Source: Dorea sp. AM10-31 (lineage in GTDB: Bacteria > Bacillota > Clostridia > Lachnospirales > Lachnospiraceae). From it: a stretch of 64,000 nt of DNA. A model generated the notes under the pieces. The model was not told where the DNA came from. It saw only the letters and a program-made list of their open reading frames with translations, and ran no database searches. Below are positions 14,337 through 22,676 of the stretch, in pieces. The stretch is taken from the NCBI RefSeq assembly GCF_003435815.1, contig NZ_QTUV01000003.1, forward strand, positions 249,672-313,671. Reading direction: 5' to 3'. The translations under genes were made by a program, and so were the position numbers. Numbering within the stretch: the first letter of the stretch is position 1; every line of letters begins with the position of its first letter.

Positions 14337-15437
14337 ATGGAGAATAAATTAGAAAAAATCGGTCAAAATAGTTTTATGGATAATTATGTTAAAACCGATG
14401 ACATCTTAAAGGATATGTGTGGGATTATCGAGTCCTCACAAAAAGCTGCATATCAGGCTGTCAATACATTGCTCGTGCAGAGAAATTGGTTGATTGGTTA
14501 CAGAATAGCAGAAGAAGAATTAGGTGGAGATGAACGCTCGGAGTATGGGCTAGAGGTAATAAAGAAAATTTCTAAAGAACTGACTCAGCGATATGGAAAA
14601 GGATATGATAGAAGTAATTTATATCATTGTCTGAAGTTTTATAAAACCTTTCCTGAAATTGTCGACACGGCGTGTAGACAATCCGGCGTTCTGCTTTCGT
14701 GGTCGCATTATAGAACATTATTACAGGTCAAAGACCCTGAAGCTCGTGACTGGTATGAGAAAGAAGCCGTAGAACAGACTTGGAGTGTTCGTACTTTGCA
14801 GAGGAACATTTCTTTTCAGTATTATTATCGTATGCTGGGGACACAGAAAAAAGAGCTTGTAGAAAGTGAAATGAAGGAACTGACTGCACCGTATCAGAAT
14901 GATAAGTTGGAGTTTATCAAAAATCCGGTAGTTGCAGAGTTTTTAGGTTTTTCTCAGAATACAGATTTCACAGAGAGTGACCTTGAGAAAAGTATTCTTT
15001 CCAATTTGCAGAAATTCTTGATGGAGCTTGGAAAGGGGTATGCTTTTGTGGCAAGACAGCAGCATATTCATACGGAGAAGCAGGACTACTATATCGACCT
15101 TGTATTCTACAATTACATACTGAAATGCTTTGTCCTTATTGATTTGAAAACAGAGAAGATAACACATCAAGATGTAGGACAGATGGATATGTATATCCGT
15201 ATGTATGATGAACTGAAATGCAGCGAGGGCGATAACCCAACAATCGGTATTGTCCTTTGTTCTGATACAGATGATGATATTGCCCGTTATTCTGTTATGC
15301 ACGGCAATGAACAATTATTTGCTTCCAAGTACAAATTATACTTACCGACAAAAGAAGAACTGAGAGCGGAGATTGAAACCCAAAAGGCAATGTTTTATCT
15401 TCAGCAGCAGGATAACGAAGAAAAGGAAACAGAATAG
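14337..15437 (+). CDS. DUF1016 / YhcG-type PD-(D/E)XK nuclease-like protein, 366 aa
   Basis: Of two in-frame ATGs, 14337 has the better distance from AAGGAG. Residues about 30-170 are the DUF1016 N-terminal domain (LLVQRNWLIGYRIAEEE, YGKGYDRSNLYHCLKFYKTF, VLLSWSHYRTLL). Residues about 200-340 are the nuclease-like part, with DYYIDLVFYN and CFVLIDLKTEKI providing the D...(D/E)xK motif, followed by QMDMYIRMYD. YhcG-family proteins occur with restriction-modification and other mobile defence genes; the exact substrate is not established. It follows the Fic gene closely and both are probably one operon. A perfect palindrome follows the stop codon. Confidence 0.88.
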   Translation: MENKLEKIGQNSFMDNYVKTDDILKDMCGIIESSQKAAYQAVNTLLVQRNWLIGYRIAEEELGGDERSEYGLEVIKKISKELTQRYGKGYDRSNLYHCLKFYKTFPEIVDTACRQSGVLLSWSHYRTLLQVKDPEARDWYEKEAVEQTWSVRTLQRNISFQYYYRMLGTQKKELVESEMKELTAPYQNDKLEFIKNPVVAEFLGFSQNTDFTESDLEKSILSNLQKFLMELGKGYAFVARQQHIHTEKQDYYIDLVFYNYILKCFVLIDLKTEKITHQDVGQMDMYIRMYDELKCSEGDNPTIGIVLCSDTDDDIARYSVMHGNEQLFASKYKLYLPTKEELRAEIETQKAMFYLQQQDNEEKETE

Positions 15438-15464
15438 AATTTGTGCAGACGGTCTGCACAAATT
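15438..15464. repeat. Perfect palindrome with 13-bp arms
   Basis: AATTTGTGCAGAC and GTCTGCACAAATT are exact reverse complements separated by a single G. It begins at the stop codon of the DUF1016 gene. There is no T-run, so it is a poor terminator; a protein-binding or recombination site is possible. Confidence 0.6.
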
Positions 15465-15518
15465 GCAAAATCTAAGGTCATTGAACAAAAAAATCAGGAG
15501 TTCATGCCTTTGTCATTA

Positions 15519-15735
15519 CAAAACATAGTGTATCCGCTTCTTGTCAAAACGATCCTACTGAGTATGAACCGCTTCCGGATAGCCGCATGGAATAATAGCG
15601 AAAGCGTCCAGATTTTCAGGCACGTTCAATACTGTACGGACAGCCTCCATTCGTTCTTTCAGAGGAGCAATTCCAAGCCAGACAGCACCTAGCCCGAGGG
15701 CGTCTGCTTCCAGTAAGAGATTTTCTACAGAAGCA
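15519..15735 (-). pseudogene. Nitroreductase C-terminal fragment with nonsense codon
   Basis: On the minus strand the frame reads SASVENLLLEADALGLGAVW, LNVPENLDAFAIIPCGYPEA, and after a TAG at 15555-15557 continues DRFDKKRIHYVL. These are the flavin-pocket and C-terminal motifs of small nitroreductases (ENLLLEA...GLGavW...iiPxGYP, ending in a DRFDxxRIHxx-type tail). The N-terminal half is missing. Confidence 0.65.
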
Positions 15736-15930
15736 CTCATATCAACCATACCATTTCCTAGTCCAGAAGCAAAGTATCCGCATAAAATTGTGACAGCGGC
15801 AAATACAAAGGAAATGGAAATAATCTTGAGTGCCGGAATCCAGCATTTCCGGGCTTGCGGAGAATAGCTGTAATAATTGTTTTGGTAAAGTACAGAAGAT
15901 GTCTTCCAGTTTGTTTTTGGTGTTCATGTG
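15735..15930 (-). pseudogene. MATE transporter fragment fused to the nitroreductase remnant
   Basis: Directly upstream (minus strand) of the nitroreductase piece one frame reads ALKIISISFVFAAVTILCGY then FASGLGNG, a MATE transmembrane helix and loop. A frame with a good ribosome binding site begins at 15927 (MNTKNKLEDIFCTLPKQ) but changes character within 40 residues. The region is a join of at least two unrelated gene pieces. Confidence 0.45.
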
Positions 15931-15952
15931 ACCTCCTGTTTGGTAAAAAAAT

Positions 15953-15999
15953 AAGCGCGAAATCGGTGAGGATAAGCTGTTCCTCGTGATTTCACGCTT
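15953..15999. other. Long interrupted inverted repeat
   Basis: AAGCGCGAAATC (15953-15964) pairs with GATTTCACGCTT (15988-15999) with one mismatch, and GAGGA with TCCTC inside. It sits between the decayed minus-strand genes and the rightward promoter at 16075. No T-run follows on the plus strand. Role unknown. Confidence 0.45.
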
Positions 16000-16074
16000 T
16001 AAAAGCCGGCTTGGTTTCTTTATTTCGTGCCTATTATAATGCATAAAAGAGAAAAAATGCAAGAAAATTTTTGT

Positions 16075-16103
16075 TTGACATTTTTTAAAAAGAAAAATAT
16101 AAT
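16075..16103 (+). promoter_or_regulatory. Sigma-A-type promoter for the MATE unit
   Basis: TTGACA (16075-16080) and TATAAT (16098-16103) are both perfect consensus with a 17-bp spacer. Transcription would start near 16110, just before the first riboswitch-like hairpin. Confidence 0.85.
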
Positions 16104-16112
16104 AACTTATAA

Positions 16113-16158
16113 ACGAGTGGCAAACTAGCGTAAATCCAGTTTTGCTGCTCGTTTTTTT
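16113..16158 (+). promoter_or_regulatory. Guanidine-IV (mepA)-like attenuator hairpin, copy 1
   Basis: ACGAG (16113-16117) pairs with CTCGT (16148-16152), and GCAAAC with GTTTTGC (one bulged T); the apical loop carries AGCGTAAATCCAG (16127-16139) and a run of seven T follows. A terminator hairpin with a strongly conserved loop in front of a MATE gene is how I remember the guanidine-IV (mepA) riboswitch of Clostridia. The family name is from memory of the motif and gene context. Confidence 0.55.
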
Positions 16159-16202
16159 GTGCGCATGCTGTTGCACATTATGAAAATATATAATGCATTT
16201 TA

Positions 16203-16258
16203 AAGTGTGTAGCTTATCAGCGTAAGTCCAGCTTATGAGGTAAGTGCACACTTTTTTT
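16203..16258 (+). promoter_or_regulatory. Guanidine-IV (mepA)-like attenuator hairpin, copy 2
   Basis: AGTGTG (16204-16209) pairs with CACACT (16247-16252), followed by seven T. The loop has AGCGTAAGTCCAG (16219-16231), differing from copy 1 at one base of thirteen. The shared loop within otherwise different stems shows that the loop is under selection. It lies 78 bases before the MATE start codon. Confidence 0.55.
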
Positions 16259-16335
16259 ATGCAGAAAAGGGAGGCTGAATCCTCTCCTCACCAAAGGGGT
16301 CGGATTTTGCTTCGCAAAACAAGGAGGATTATAAA

Positions 16336-17703
16336 ATGGCAGAAAGTAACAAGATGAAGGAGATGCCGGTAAATAAGCTCATGGTTCAAATGGGAATACC
16401 GATGATCTTATCTATGGCATTGCAGGCGGTTTACAACATTGTAGACAGTGCCTTTGTTGGAAACATGAGATCAGGAAGTGAGGCGGCACTTAATGCACTT
16501 ACACTGGTATTTCCGGTTCAGATGCTCATGGTAGCAGTTGGAATCGGAACAGGTGTGGGAACAAATGCACTTCTTGCAAGAACACTTGGACAGGGAAATG
16601 GTAAAAAAGCAGCAAAAGTTGCGGGAAACAGTTTGTTTCTTGGGGTGATTATTTATGCGGTGTGCCTGTTGTTTGGAATTTTCGGAGTAAGAGCATATAT
16701 TTTATCACAGACAATTGACCCTGAAGTTATATCAATGGGAACAGACTACTTAAGAATATGCTGCGTAATTTCATTTGGAATTATTTTCTTTTCGATATTT
16801 GAAAAACTCTTACAGGCAACAGGACGTTCACTATATTCTACAATCGGTCAGGTTGTGGGTGCAGTGGTAAATATTATCCTTGATCCGATCATGATTTATG
16901 GTATTGGACCGGTTCCTGAAATGGGAGTGAAGGGAGCTGCATATGCAACTGTTATTGGACAGGTTGCGTCTGCAATATTATTGTTTGTATTTCATATGAA
17001 ACTGAATAAGGAATTTGAACATGATGTAGAGTATATGAAACCGGATAGCGGAATAATCAAGGAAATATATGCAATTGGACTTCCTGCAATTATTGCACAG
17101 GCACTTATGTCTATCATGGTATATGTGATGAATCTGATTTTGAAATTCAGTCCTTCCGCACAGACTGCATATGGATTGTTCTATAAAGTACAGCAGTTTG
17201 TATTATTCCTTGCCTTTGGGCTTAGAGATGCAATCACTCCGATTATTGCATTTGCTTATGGTATGAGAAGTAAAAAGAGAATTCAGGATGGAATCAGGTA
17301 TGGACTGCTCTATACCGTTGTACTAATGATTCTAGGAATTGCAATTACGGAAATTTTCCCTGGAGCTTTTGCAACTTTGTTCAATGCAGGACAGTCAAGG
17401 GAATATTTTATCGGAGCAATGAGGATAATCTCAATAAGCTTTCTGTTTGCTGGAATAAATGTTGCTTATCAGGGAATTTATCAGGCACTGGATGGCGGCG
17501 TTGAATCATTGGTTATCTCTCTTCTGAGACAGCTTATCATTATCCTGCCACTGGCTGGAATTTTTTCTGCGTTTGTCAGAAATGGTCAGATGGGAGTTTC
17601 CCTTATCTGGTGGGCATTTCCAATAACTGAGGTTATTTCATGTCTGGTAGGATATGTATTTTTAAAGAGAATCAGAAAGAATAAAGTAGATGTTTTAAAA
17701 TAA
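16336..17703 (+). CDS. MATE-family multidrug efflux transporter, 455 aa
   Basis: ATG 16336 follows AAGGAGGATT; a small hairpin GATTTTGC-TTC-GCAAAAC lies just before it. The protein has the 12 membrane helices and the two-fold repeat of MATE exporters: the first half begins with [20 protein letters not shown] and VDSAFVGNM, the second with [15 protein letters not shown]. These pumps use Na+ or H+ to expel cationic compounds. The upstream tandem guanidine-IV-like elements suggest that guanidinium-type compounds control it. The cytidylate-kinase-like gene follows after 13 bases, so both are cotranscribed. Confidence 0.93.
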   Translation: MAESNKMKEMPVNKLMVQMGIPMILSMALQAVYNIVDSAFVGNMRSGSEAALNALTLVFPVQMLMVAVGIGTGVGTNALLARTLGQGNGKKAAKVAGNSLFLGVIIYAVCLLFGIFGVRAYILSQTIDPEVISMGTDYLRICCVISFGIIFFSIFEKLLQATGRSLYSTIGQVVGAVVNIILDPIMIYGIGPVPEMGVKGAAYATVIGQVASAILLFVFHMKLNKEFEHDVEYMKPDSGIIKEIYAIGLPAIIAQALMSIMVYVMNLILKFSPSAQTAYGLFYKVQQFVLFLAFGLRDAITPIIAFAYGMRSKKRIQDGIRYGLLYTVVLMILGIAITEIFPGAFATLFNAGQSREYFIGAMRIISISFLFAGINVAYQGIYQALDGGVESLVISLLRQLIIILPLAGIFSAFVRNGQMGVSLIWWAFPITEVISCLVGYVFLKRIRKNKVDVLK

Positions 17704-17716
17704 GGAGGAATAAAAA

Positions 17717-18307
17717 ATGGCAAAAAGAATTATTACAATCAGCAGAGAGTTTGGAAGCGGTGGTCGATTTATCGGTGAAGAAGTGGCAAAGAAGCTTGGC
17801 ATTGCGTATTATGACAAGGATATCATTGGACAGATTGCAGAACAGTCAGGATTGTCACCAGAGTATATTAAAGAAAATGCAGAGTTATCCCCAAAGAAAG
17901 GCTTATTTGCATATGCATTTGCCGGACGTGACATTACAGGAAAGTCCATAGAAGATATCGTATATGAGGCACAGAGAAAAGTTATTTTGAAGTTGGCCCA
18001 AAAGGAGCCTTGTGTAATCATTGGAAGAAATGCTGATTATATTCTTAAAGACAGGGATGATGTGTTAAATGTGTTTATTCATGGGGATATGCCGGAAAAA
18101 ATACAGCGTATCATGGGATTATATAATGTTGAAAAGCAGGAAGCTGTCAAAATGATGACAGACACAGATAAAAGACGTATGACAAATTATAACTTTTACA
18201 CCGAGCAGAAATGGGGAAAAGCCAGTAATTATACGTTGTGCCTGAACAGTTCACAGCTTGGATATGACAGGTGTGAGAAGATAATTATGGAATGCGATAT
18301 GATGTAA
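17717..18307 (+). CDS. Cytidylate kinase-like family protein, 196 aa
   Basis: The N-terminus MAKRIITISREFGSGGRFIG has a modified P-loop (S-R-E-F-G-S-G-G) that is diagnostic for the cytidylate kinase-like (Cytidylate_kin2) family, followed by the YYDKDII acceptor region. Other family features are CVIIGRNADYILKD and the Arg-containing lid (DTDKRRMTNYNFYT). True substrates of this family are not known; it is distinct from Cmk. It often follows MATE genes in Lachnospiraceae, as here, implying a shared operon. Confidence 0.88.
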   Translation: MAKRIITISREFGSGGRFIGEEVAKKLGIAYYDKDIIGQIAEQSGLSPEYIKENAELSPKKGLFAYAFAGRDITGKSIEDIVYEAQRKVILKLAQKEPCVIIGRNADYILKDRDDVLNVFIHGDMPEKIQRIMGLYNVEKQEAVKMMTDTDKRRMTNYNFYTEQKWGKASNYTLCLNSSQLGYDRCEKIIMECDMM

Positions 18308-18492
18308 AAGGGAAATCCTATTTTGACTCTCCAAATAAATATTACTGAGAAGATATTGGACTTGGAAATGCAAGAATAGGTTCCCGTCGGCAGGAAATGA
18401 CTCATATAATGGAGAATATCATATATAATGAGTTGAATATCAGGCAGTTTTCTGTTGATGTTTTGTAATCGCATGCGCCAAATAGAAGAAAG

Positions 18493-18735
18493 CTAAGACG
18501 GAATCAATACACATGCACAATATCCGCTGGCAGGTTGAAAACAGTAGATGGTCAGAGTCTTGTCGATTTCCGGACTATAATCGTGCAGGATATGTTTATT
18601 GCCGTTTAACGCCACATCCGCATAAGTAACAAGCCATTTTTTATCTCCATTTTCAAAGACTTCATAAAAGGAACGATTCAACATTTCTGAAACGGGAATG
18701 CCCTCAACAACATCCTGTGTAAATCTTTCGGGTTG
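18493..18735 (-). pseudogene. PAS-type sensor domain fragment
   Basis: The minus-strand frame reads RFTQDVVEGIPVSEMLNRS, WLVTYADVALNGNKHILHDY and LTIYCFQPASGYCACVL, a PAS domain of the kind at the start of GGDEF/EAL or histidine kinase proteins. Only about 80 residues remain, with no output domain and no proper start. Everything from 18308 to 18492 is without a gene. The rest of the sensor has been lost by deletion next to the DMT transporter gene. Confidence 0.55.
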
Positions 18736-18788
18736 ATGATAAAATCGTAGGTTTATAGAATACAAAAATATAAAGAAATAGATATTGA

Positions 18789-19703
18789 TTACTTCACATC
18801 CTTTTCCGGTACATTCAATAGCACGACCGCTGCGATCGTAAAGCAAAGCCCCAATACGGAGAGCAGACTTGGCGTCTCGGAGTAGAGCACTGCGCCGAAA
18901 ATCATAGCGGCAGCAGGCTCACTGGATGCGAGGATGGAAGCTTTGCCGGTTTCCATATAGCGCATGGAAAGCGAGAAAAGCGCATACGGAAGGACAGAGG
19001 AGATCAGCGCATGTACAAACATGACACCGGTATAGGAGAAATAAGCCGGTGTGCATAAAGCACGGATAGTATGCATATTTGAAAATGGAAGCATGGACAG
19101 TCCGGAAAATAAAGTACCATAAAAAGTAATCGTCAGGAAATGATAGTTTTTCTGTGTCATGCGTTTGCTGACAAGGCTATATGAGGCATAGAAAAAGCAG
19201 GCGAGAAGACCGCAGACGATGCCGCGGACAGACCATGCAAGTCCGCCTTTTTCAAATACACCACTGACCAGGACGCAGCCGGTGAGCGCCAGAATGACGC
19301 AGCCGGTTTTGCGTCCTGTGATTTTTTCATGGAAAAACATTGCCGCCAGAAACAGTACAAAAACCGGACACATGGCAAGAAGAACTGCCGCAAGTGCCAG
19401 AGAACTGCTGGAAACCGAAATATTATAAAAAATGCTGAGTGCCGTCATTCCGATCATGCCGCTCGCAATAAAAAGCCAGAGATCCTTAAGGTTTACATGG
19501 AACAGAGAGCGGTTGTAGATGAGCATACAGATGCCTGTAATGAGAGCTGCGAGAAGCATACGGCAGCTGATGATCGTGAAATTATCAACTCCGGCATTTT
19601 CCAGAGTTCGGACAAAAATTCCTGTAGCGCCCCAGCAGATGCCGGAGAGAAAGGGAAGAATCCCAGTATATTTTTTTGCTTTTAATAATGTTTGTGCTTT
19701 CAT
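18789..19703 (-). CDS. EamA/DMT-family transporter, 304 aa
   Basis: Start ATG at 19703 (MKAQTLLKAKKYTGILPFLS) is preferred over an upstream in-frame ATG because AAGGAAA lies at a suitable distance. The protein has ten membrane helices in two EamA repeats: CWGATGIFVRTLENAGVD in the first, and YASYSLVSKRM in the second, which also has ETGKASILASSEPAAAMIFG, typical of the last helices. Such carriers export metabolites or amino acids; the substrate cannot be read from sequence. No partner gene is in the same direction. Confidence 0.88.
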   Translation of the reverse strand: MKAQTLLKAKKYTGILPFLSGICWGATGIFVRTLENAGVDNFTIISCRMLLAALITGICMLIYNRSLFHVNLKDLWLFIASGMIGMTALSIFYNISVSSSSLALAAVLLAMCPVFVLFLAAMFFHEKITGRKTGCVILALTGCVLVSGVFEKGGLAWSVRGIVCGLLACFFYASYSLVSKRMTQKNYHFLTITFYGTLFSGLSMLPFSNMHTIRALCTPAYFSYTGVMFVHALISSVLPYALFSLSMRYMETGKASILASSEPAAAMIFGAVLYSETPSLLSVLGLCFTIAAVVLLNVPEKDVK

Positions 19704-19897
19704 GTTAATTAATTTCCTTATCAATCTGTGTTGCAATTCGTATTTCATGGAATTATCATACCACAAAAGCATGACATTAGGGTCAAAAGTATTTTACAGA
19801 GAAGAAAGGGTGTGCTAAAATAGACCGGAAAATATCCGAAGGACAGAAACTTAAATTAAAGTGAAAGCAAAGAGCGAAAGAGAGTAAGAAGCGTAAG

Positions 19898-21238
19898 ATG
19901 AAAGATTTAACAAAAGGAAAACCATCGGTACTTGTATTTACATTTGCAGTACCGATTTTTTTAGGAAATTTACTACAATTGACATACAGTCTTGCCGACA
20001 CACGAATCGTCGGCTCCTTTCTTGGAGGAAATGCACTTGCAGCAGTCGGAGCAACGAGCACGTTAAGTGGACTGATTATCGGTTTCCTGCTTGGATTGTC
20101 AAATGGATTTGCCATTATCACGGCACAGAAATTCGGCGCCGGAGATATCGAACAAATGCGGAAATCATTTGCCCAGTCGTTAGTTCTTGGAACAGGAATT
20201 TCGGTATTCTTTACTGTGCTTGGACTTGCATTTCTGCGACAAATTCTGCAATTCTTAAATATACCGGAAAAATTGCTGCCAATGGCAAGATCTTACATTA
20301 TTATTATCATAGCCGGGCTGCTTGCAACCTTTTTATATGATGCCTGTGCGGCAGCGTTGCGTGCCATCGGGGACACTGTGACACCGCTCATCATTCTCGC
20401 AGTATCGGTCGCGTTAAATATCGCCGGAGATTTATTTTTCGTAGTTGTACTGCACAGTGGTGTGAGAGGTGCGGCAATCGCAACCGTTCTTGCACAAGGG
20501 CTGGCATTTGTCATCTGCTGGTTTTACATGATGCACAAATACGAAATTCTCCGCCTGTCAAAGGAAGACTTCTGTCATGTCAATCCGGCCATGCGAAAGG
20601 AAATGTTAAGCGCCGGTCTGTCGATGGGATTTATGAGTTCCCTTATCAATATCGGATCGTTGACCTTGCAGACGGCAATCAATCAGCTTGGAAAAGAAAT
20701 TATTATTGCACACACGGCGGCAAGAAAATTGTCGGAAATGTTTATGATCATGTTCAGCGTATTTGGGCAGACGATGGCAACCTACTGCGGCCAGAATATG
20801 GGCGCAGGCAAGATGGACCGTGTAAAGCAGGGAATCAAAGTGGCACTTCTGTATACATTTATCTGGTCGGCTATGTCTGCAGTCGCAAGTTATACGATCG
20901 GTGATTTCCTTGTCTATCTCGTAACAGGAACGCACAATAAAATTGTGCTTCTGAATGCGACTAACTATTTGAAATTCAATACCATTTTTTATTTCGTGAC
21001 AACGATCATCTGTATTTTGCGAAATGCGATGCAGGGACTTGGCGATCATGTAACACCGCTTGTGTCCAGTTCTCTGGAAATGATCGGGAAAATTATCATT
21101 GCTTTTACACTGGTGCCGTGGCTTGGCTATACAGGAGTGATTCTCGCGGAGCCGCTGGTCTGGTTTATTATGGTAATTCCGCTGCTGATACAGATTTTTC
21201 GCATGCCTGCATTTAAAAAGACTGAAAAAATACAATAA
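19898..21238 (+). CDS. MATE-family efflux transporter, 446 aa
   Basis: The start MKDLTKGKPSVLVFTFAVPI is the usual MATE N-terminus, with a weak ribosome binding site. Twelve helices are present; landmarks are LTYSLADTRIVGSFLGGNAL, AAALRAIGDTVTPLI in the first half, and LQTAINQLGKEIIIAHTAAR and FGQTMATYCGQNMGAGKMDR in the second. It is not closely similar to the MATE at 16336 and has no riboswitch-like leader. Substrate unknown. Confidence 0.92.
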   Translation: MKDLTKGKPSVLVFTFAVPIFLGNLLQLTYSLADTRIVGSFLGGNALAAVGATSTLSGLIIGFLLGLSNGFAIITAQKFGAGDIEQMRKSFAQSLVLGTGISVFFTVLGLAFLRQILQFLNIPEKLLPMARSYIIIIIAGLLATFLYDACAAALRAIGDTVTPLIILAVSVALNIAGDLFFVVVLHSGVRGAAIATVLAQGLAFVICWFYMMHKYEILRLSKEDFCHVNPAMRKEMLSAGLSMGFMSSLINIGSLTLQTAINQLGKEIIIAHTAARKLSEMFMIMFSVFGQTMATYCGQNMGAGKMDRVKQGIKVALLYTFIWSAMSAVASYTIGDFLVYLVTGTHNKIVLLNATNYLKFNTIFYFVTTIICILRNAMQGLGDHVTPLVSSSLEMIGKIIIAFTLVPWLGYTGVILAEPLVWFIMVIPLLIQIFRMPAFKKTEKIQ

Positions 21239-21262
21239 AAGAAAATAATGGTCTGAAAATAA

Positions 21263-21292
21263 TTGACGAAAGCTTCTTTAGTAAAGTATAAT
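21263..21292 (+). promoter_or_regulatory. Promoter before the BIG2 gene pair
   Basis: TTGACG (21263-21268) and TATAAT (21287-21292) with an 18-bp spacer, about 35 bases before the ATG at 21327. Confidence 0.6.
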
Positions 21293-21326
21293 TTTTATAT
21301 GGGGTAGTAAGAAATGGAGGAATAAT

Positions 21327-21677
21327 ATGTGGAAAGGAAATAAGACCTGGTGGGAGCAGCTTGCAACCGGTATTCTGATAATTGCGCTGGCTGTTACATT
21401 TTCACTGAGTGGATGGATCGGTGTTAAGGCAAGGGGTGTTTCAAGACCGAATCTGAATACGACCAGCCTCTATATGTATGCAGGACAGAATGAGAAACTT
21501 GCCGTGAATAATACGAGGGCAAGAGTCAAATGGTCCAGTAGCAACACGAAGGTTGCGCAGGTCAGCCCAAGAGGAATGGTGCGTGCGGTCAGAACCGGCA
21601 GATGTCTGATTTCCGCGAAAGTCAAGGGTAAGACATTAAAGTGTCGTGTGCAGGTTGTCACAAAGCAGAGATACTAA
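21327..21677 (+). CDS. Secreted single BIG2-domain protein, 116 aa
   Basis: ATG 21327 follows TGGAGGAAT. Residues 1-37 form a signal peptide (basic start, hydrophobic core ILIIALAVTFSLSGWI). The rest is one bacterial Ig-like group 2 domain: LNTTSLYMYAGQNEKLAV, VKWSSSNTKVAQVS and the last strand GRCLISAKVKGKTLKCRV. BIG2 domains occur in cell-surface adhesins and enzymes. The domain is unusually rich in Arg. It is a shorter paralogue of the following gene. Confidence 0.8.
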   Translation: MWKGNKTWWEQLATGILIIALAVTFSLSGWIGVKARGVSRPNLNTTSLYMYAGQNEKLAVNNTRARVKWSSSNTKVAQVSPRGMVRAVRTGRCLISAKVKGKTLKCRVQVVTKQRY

Positions 21678-21758
21678 GATGCTCTTTCTAAGAAAAGTTG
21701 TGTGATTAGAAGGCTTTTCTTAATGTAGAGATAAAAAACAAATTGGGAGGAAGAAGGC

Positions 21759-22619
21759 ATGAAAGAAAACAGAAGAAACGTATGGAAACGTCTGTCGGCA
21801 GGGTTACTGGTGATTGCAATGGCGGTGACGCTTGCATTTGGTGGCTGGAGTGGGGAAGCAAAAGCAGCCGTTAAACCAAAACTCAGCAAGACAAGTGCTG
21901 CAATGTATCCGGGACAGAGTATGAAACTGAAAGTGAAGAACACAAGTGCCAAAATCAAATGGTCCAGCAGCAATAAGAAAATTGCAAAGGTCAGTTCCAA
22001 AGGAACAGTAAAAGCAGTAAAACTTGGAAAATGCACAATTACTGCAAAAGTAAAAGGTAAGAAATTAAAATGTAAAGTGGCAGTTGTCACAAAGGAAAAT
22101 TACCGTGCGAGAAAGCTGTATGATCTGGTAAGAGAAAAAGGAAAAAATCAGGGCGATGGAATGTACATGCTTTCCATGACTTCTAAACAAGGAAAAAATA
22201 ATGAAAAAGATATTAATATTATTGCATATCCCAAAAAATGGCAGATGCAATTCAGTTATATAGACATGAACGAAAAAGCGGACAAGATGACAGGTACAGC
22301 AATCGCGATGGATATCGTAAAAGATAAAGCAGGGGAATTACAAATAATTGATATGAAACTTAAGGAAGATTATGTTATCTTTATTTTAGGAAAGCTTGAC
22401 AAATCTTACGATGGAAACCGTAAGGGAATGAATTTGACAAAATGTCTGGAAGGTGAACTGATGAGCGAAAGTGATGATGAACTGGAGTACAGCGGAAAGC
22501 CTCGTGAAAAAGACTGGACAAAAGCAGTCAGCTATACAAAAACAGCATTCAAATACTACGATAAACTTTTAGGAAAATATGGCTATTCCATGAAGAAAAT
22601 CGGATTTACAAAATACTAA
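21759..22619 (+). CDS. Secreted BIG2-domain protein with unique C-terminus, 286 aa
   Basis: ATG 21759 follows TGGGAGGAAGAAGGC. The signal peptide ends near GEAKAA (A-x-A type cleavage). Residues 35-110 are a BIG2 domain (LSKTSAAMYPGQSMKLKV, IKWSSSNKKIAKVS) close in sequence to the preceding protein but with Lys where that one has Arg. Residues 115-286 are a separate alpha/beta domain of unknown function that begins YRARKLYDLVREKGKNQGDG. The two genes are a tandem duplication; the first has lost or never had the C-terminal part. A surface or secreted role is inferred. Confidence 0.8.
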   Translation: MKENRRNVWKRLSAGLLVIAMAVTLAFGGWSGEAKAAVKPKLSKTSAAMYPGQSMKLKVKNTSAKIKWSSSNKKIAKVSSKGTVKAVKLGKCTITAKVKGKKLKCKVAVVTKENYRARKLYDLVREKGKNQGDGMYMLSMTSKQGKNNEKDINIIAYPKKWQMQFSYIDMNEKADKMTGTAIAMDIVKDKAGELQIIDMKLKEDYVIFILGKLDKSYDGNRKGMNLTKCLEGELMSESDDELEYSGKPREKDWTKAVSYTKTAFKYYDKLLGKYGYSMKKIGFTKY

Positions 22620-22643
22620 AAAAAGTGAACAAAGAGAGTAGAT

Positions 22644-22676
22644 AAGGCAGGTCAATTTGACCTGCCTTGTTATTAT
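22644..22676. terminator. Bidirectional terminator
   Basis: AAGGCAGGTCAA (22644-22655) and TTGACCTGCCTT (22657-22668) form a perfect 12-bp stem. It sits between the convergent BIG2 gene and the pilT gene and has T-rich sequence on the plus strand and A-rich on the left. Confidence 0.8.

Noticed and set aside
18308..18492. Possible gene between the kinase-like gene and the PAS fragment
   Set aside because: Only short frames without ribosome binding sites; treated as spacer.
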